Assembly (NCBI RefSeq): GCF_001984175.1
Contig: NZ_MTQP01000048.1
Location: 62,001 to 126,000, forward strand
DNA length: 64,000 nt
DNA from: Saccharothrix sp. ALI-22-I
Lineage (GTDB): Bacteria > Actinomycetota > Actinomycetes > Mycobacteriales > Pseudonocardiaceae
Direction of reading: 5' to 3'
Numbering within the stretch: position 1 is the stretch's first letter; every line of letters begins with the position of its first letter. The position numbers and the translations under genes are program-made. Of this stretch, positions 63,767-64,000 are shown one piece after another. Under the pieces are notes generated by a model. That model ran no database searches. It was given only the letters and a program-made list of their open reading frames with translations, and was not told where the DNA came from.

Positions 63767-64000
63767 CGTCCCGTCCCGAACGGGTCGTCCTCTGCAAATG
63801 GGACCGGGCTGCCTTCGCTGCCCTGGTTGAACTCGTGCCCTGGGTGTTCGTCGTGCTTGACGACTACGACGTCGAGCACTCGGCACCGGACTGGGACCTG
63901 CTCGGTAAGGCAGCCCAGGTGTACCGCGTCCGCGAGTTCGACTCGACCGACGAGGTGGCGGCCGTCGCAGCGGACCTTGCGCTCAGCGGTGGCGCGGACC
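63763..64000 (+). CDS. Probable ATP-grasp ligase, N-terminal part
   Basis: This gene starts at GTG 63763 overlapping the HisRS stop and runs off the window. The 79 visible residues (VTSRPERVVLCKWDRAAFAA, LVELVPWVFVVLDDYDVEHS, GKAAQVYRVREFDSTDEVAA) form the alternating strand/helix pre-ATP-grasp fold of carboxylate-amine ligases in the carnosine synthase and dapdiamide groups. The ATP-binding domain lies outside, so the call rests on the N-terminal pattern only. A ligase here could make the final amide bond. Confidence 0.5.
   Translation, partial: MTSRPERVVLCKWDRAAFAALVELVPWVFVVLDDYDVEHSAPDWDLLGKAAQVYRVREFDSTDEVAAVAADLALSGGAD

Overview
The window is high-GC actinobacterial DNA. GTG and TTG starts are common, genes overlap by ATGA, GTGA or TTGA, cmk, plsC and der sit together, and there is a StrR-type regulator and a modular NRPS cluster. 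A Pseudonocardiales-like host (Saccharothrix, Lentzea or Actinosynnema type) is my inference, not a proven identity.

Layout. (1) 1-7.4 kb is ordinary chromosome: a KhtT/KhtU-like K+/H+ antiporter pair, a DUF1015 protein, the cmk-plsC-der operon and a LuxR-type two-component pair. (2) At 7485-7558 lies tRNA-Pro(GGG). Its 3' end (core 7517-7561) recurs at 27294-27338 and, with one mismatch, at 41657-41701, so 7.5-41.7 kb looks like two tandem or accreted integrative elements. (3) Element 1 (7.5-27.3 kb) has a frameshifted tyrosine integrase next to the tRNA and a dense defence island. This holds a NUDIX plus class III nucleotide cyclase pair, a three-gene pPIWI-RE operon (REase, DinG-like helicase, pPIWI), and a divergent caspase-SF2 helicase fusion next to a 1535-aa kinase-like/inactive-STAND protein with a small Cys-rich protein between them. 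(4) Element 2 (27.3-41.7 kb) is degraded. It holds IS630, IS701 and IS30 elements, a dihydrofolate-reductase-like gene, a hemicellulose-type cargo (GH43, CE1-like esterase and GH27, all with ricin-type CBM13 tails, plus LacI and AA10 remnants), a secreted repeat protein and a truncated replication gene that carries iteron-like repeats.

(5) 41.8-48.2 kb is a scrambled zone of hypothetical genes, a frameshifted PIG-L deacetylase, an amine-oxidase/phytoene-desaturase-like flavoprotein and related IS copies. (6) 48.3 kb to the window end is the left part of a nonribosomal peptide cluster: a StrR-like activator; a translationally coupled thioesterase, MbtH-A-PCP and P450 cassette that matches the NikP2/NikP1/NikQ logic for beta-hydroxylating a carrier-bound amino acid; a two-module NRPS whose first A domain is interrupted by a methyltransferase; an MFS exporter; a free-standing C-PCP protein; a histidyl-tRNA synthetase paralogue; and the start of a probable ATP-grasp ligase.

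How the parts work together. Region 3 most likely protects the host, or the element, against phages and plasmids by three independent routes: nucleotide signalling, guided or hybrid-directed nucleic acid attack, and protease/NTPase-gated suicide. Region 6 probably makes a small modified peptide containing a beta-hydroxylated residue and perhaps an S-methylated cysteine-like residue, with the HisRS paralogue as self-resistance or as a biosynthetic enzyme. All functions are read from sequence motifs; none was checked by a database search.
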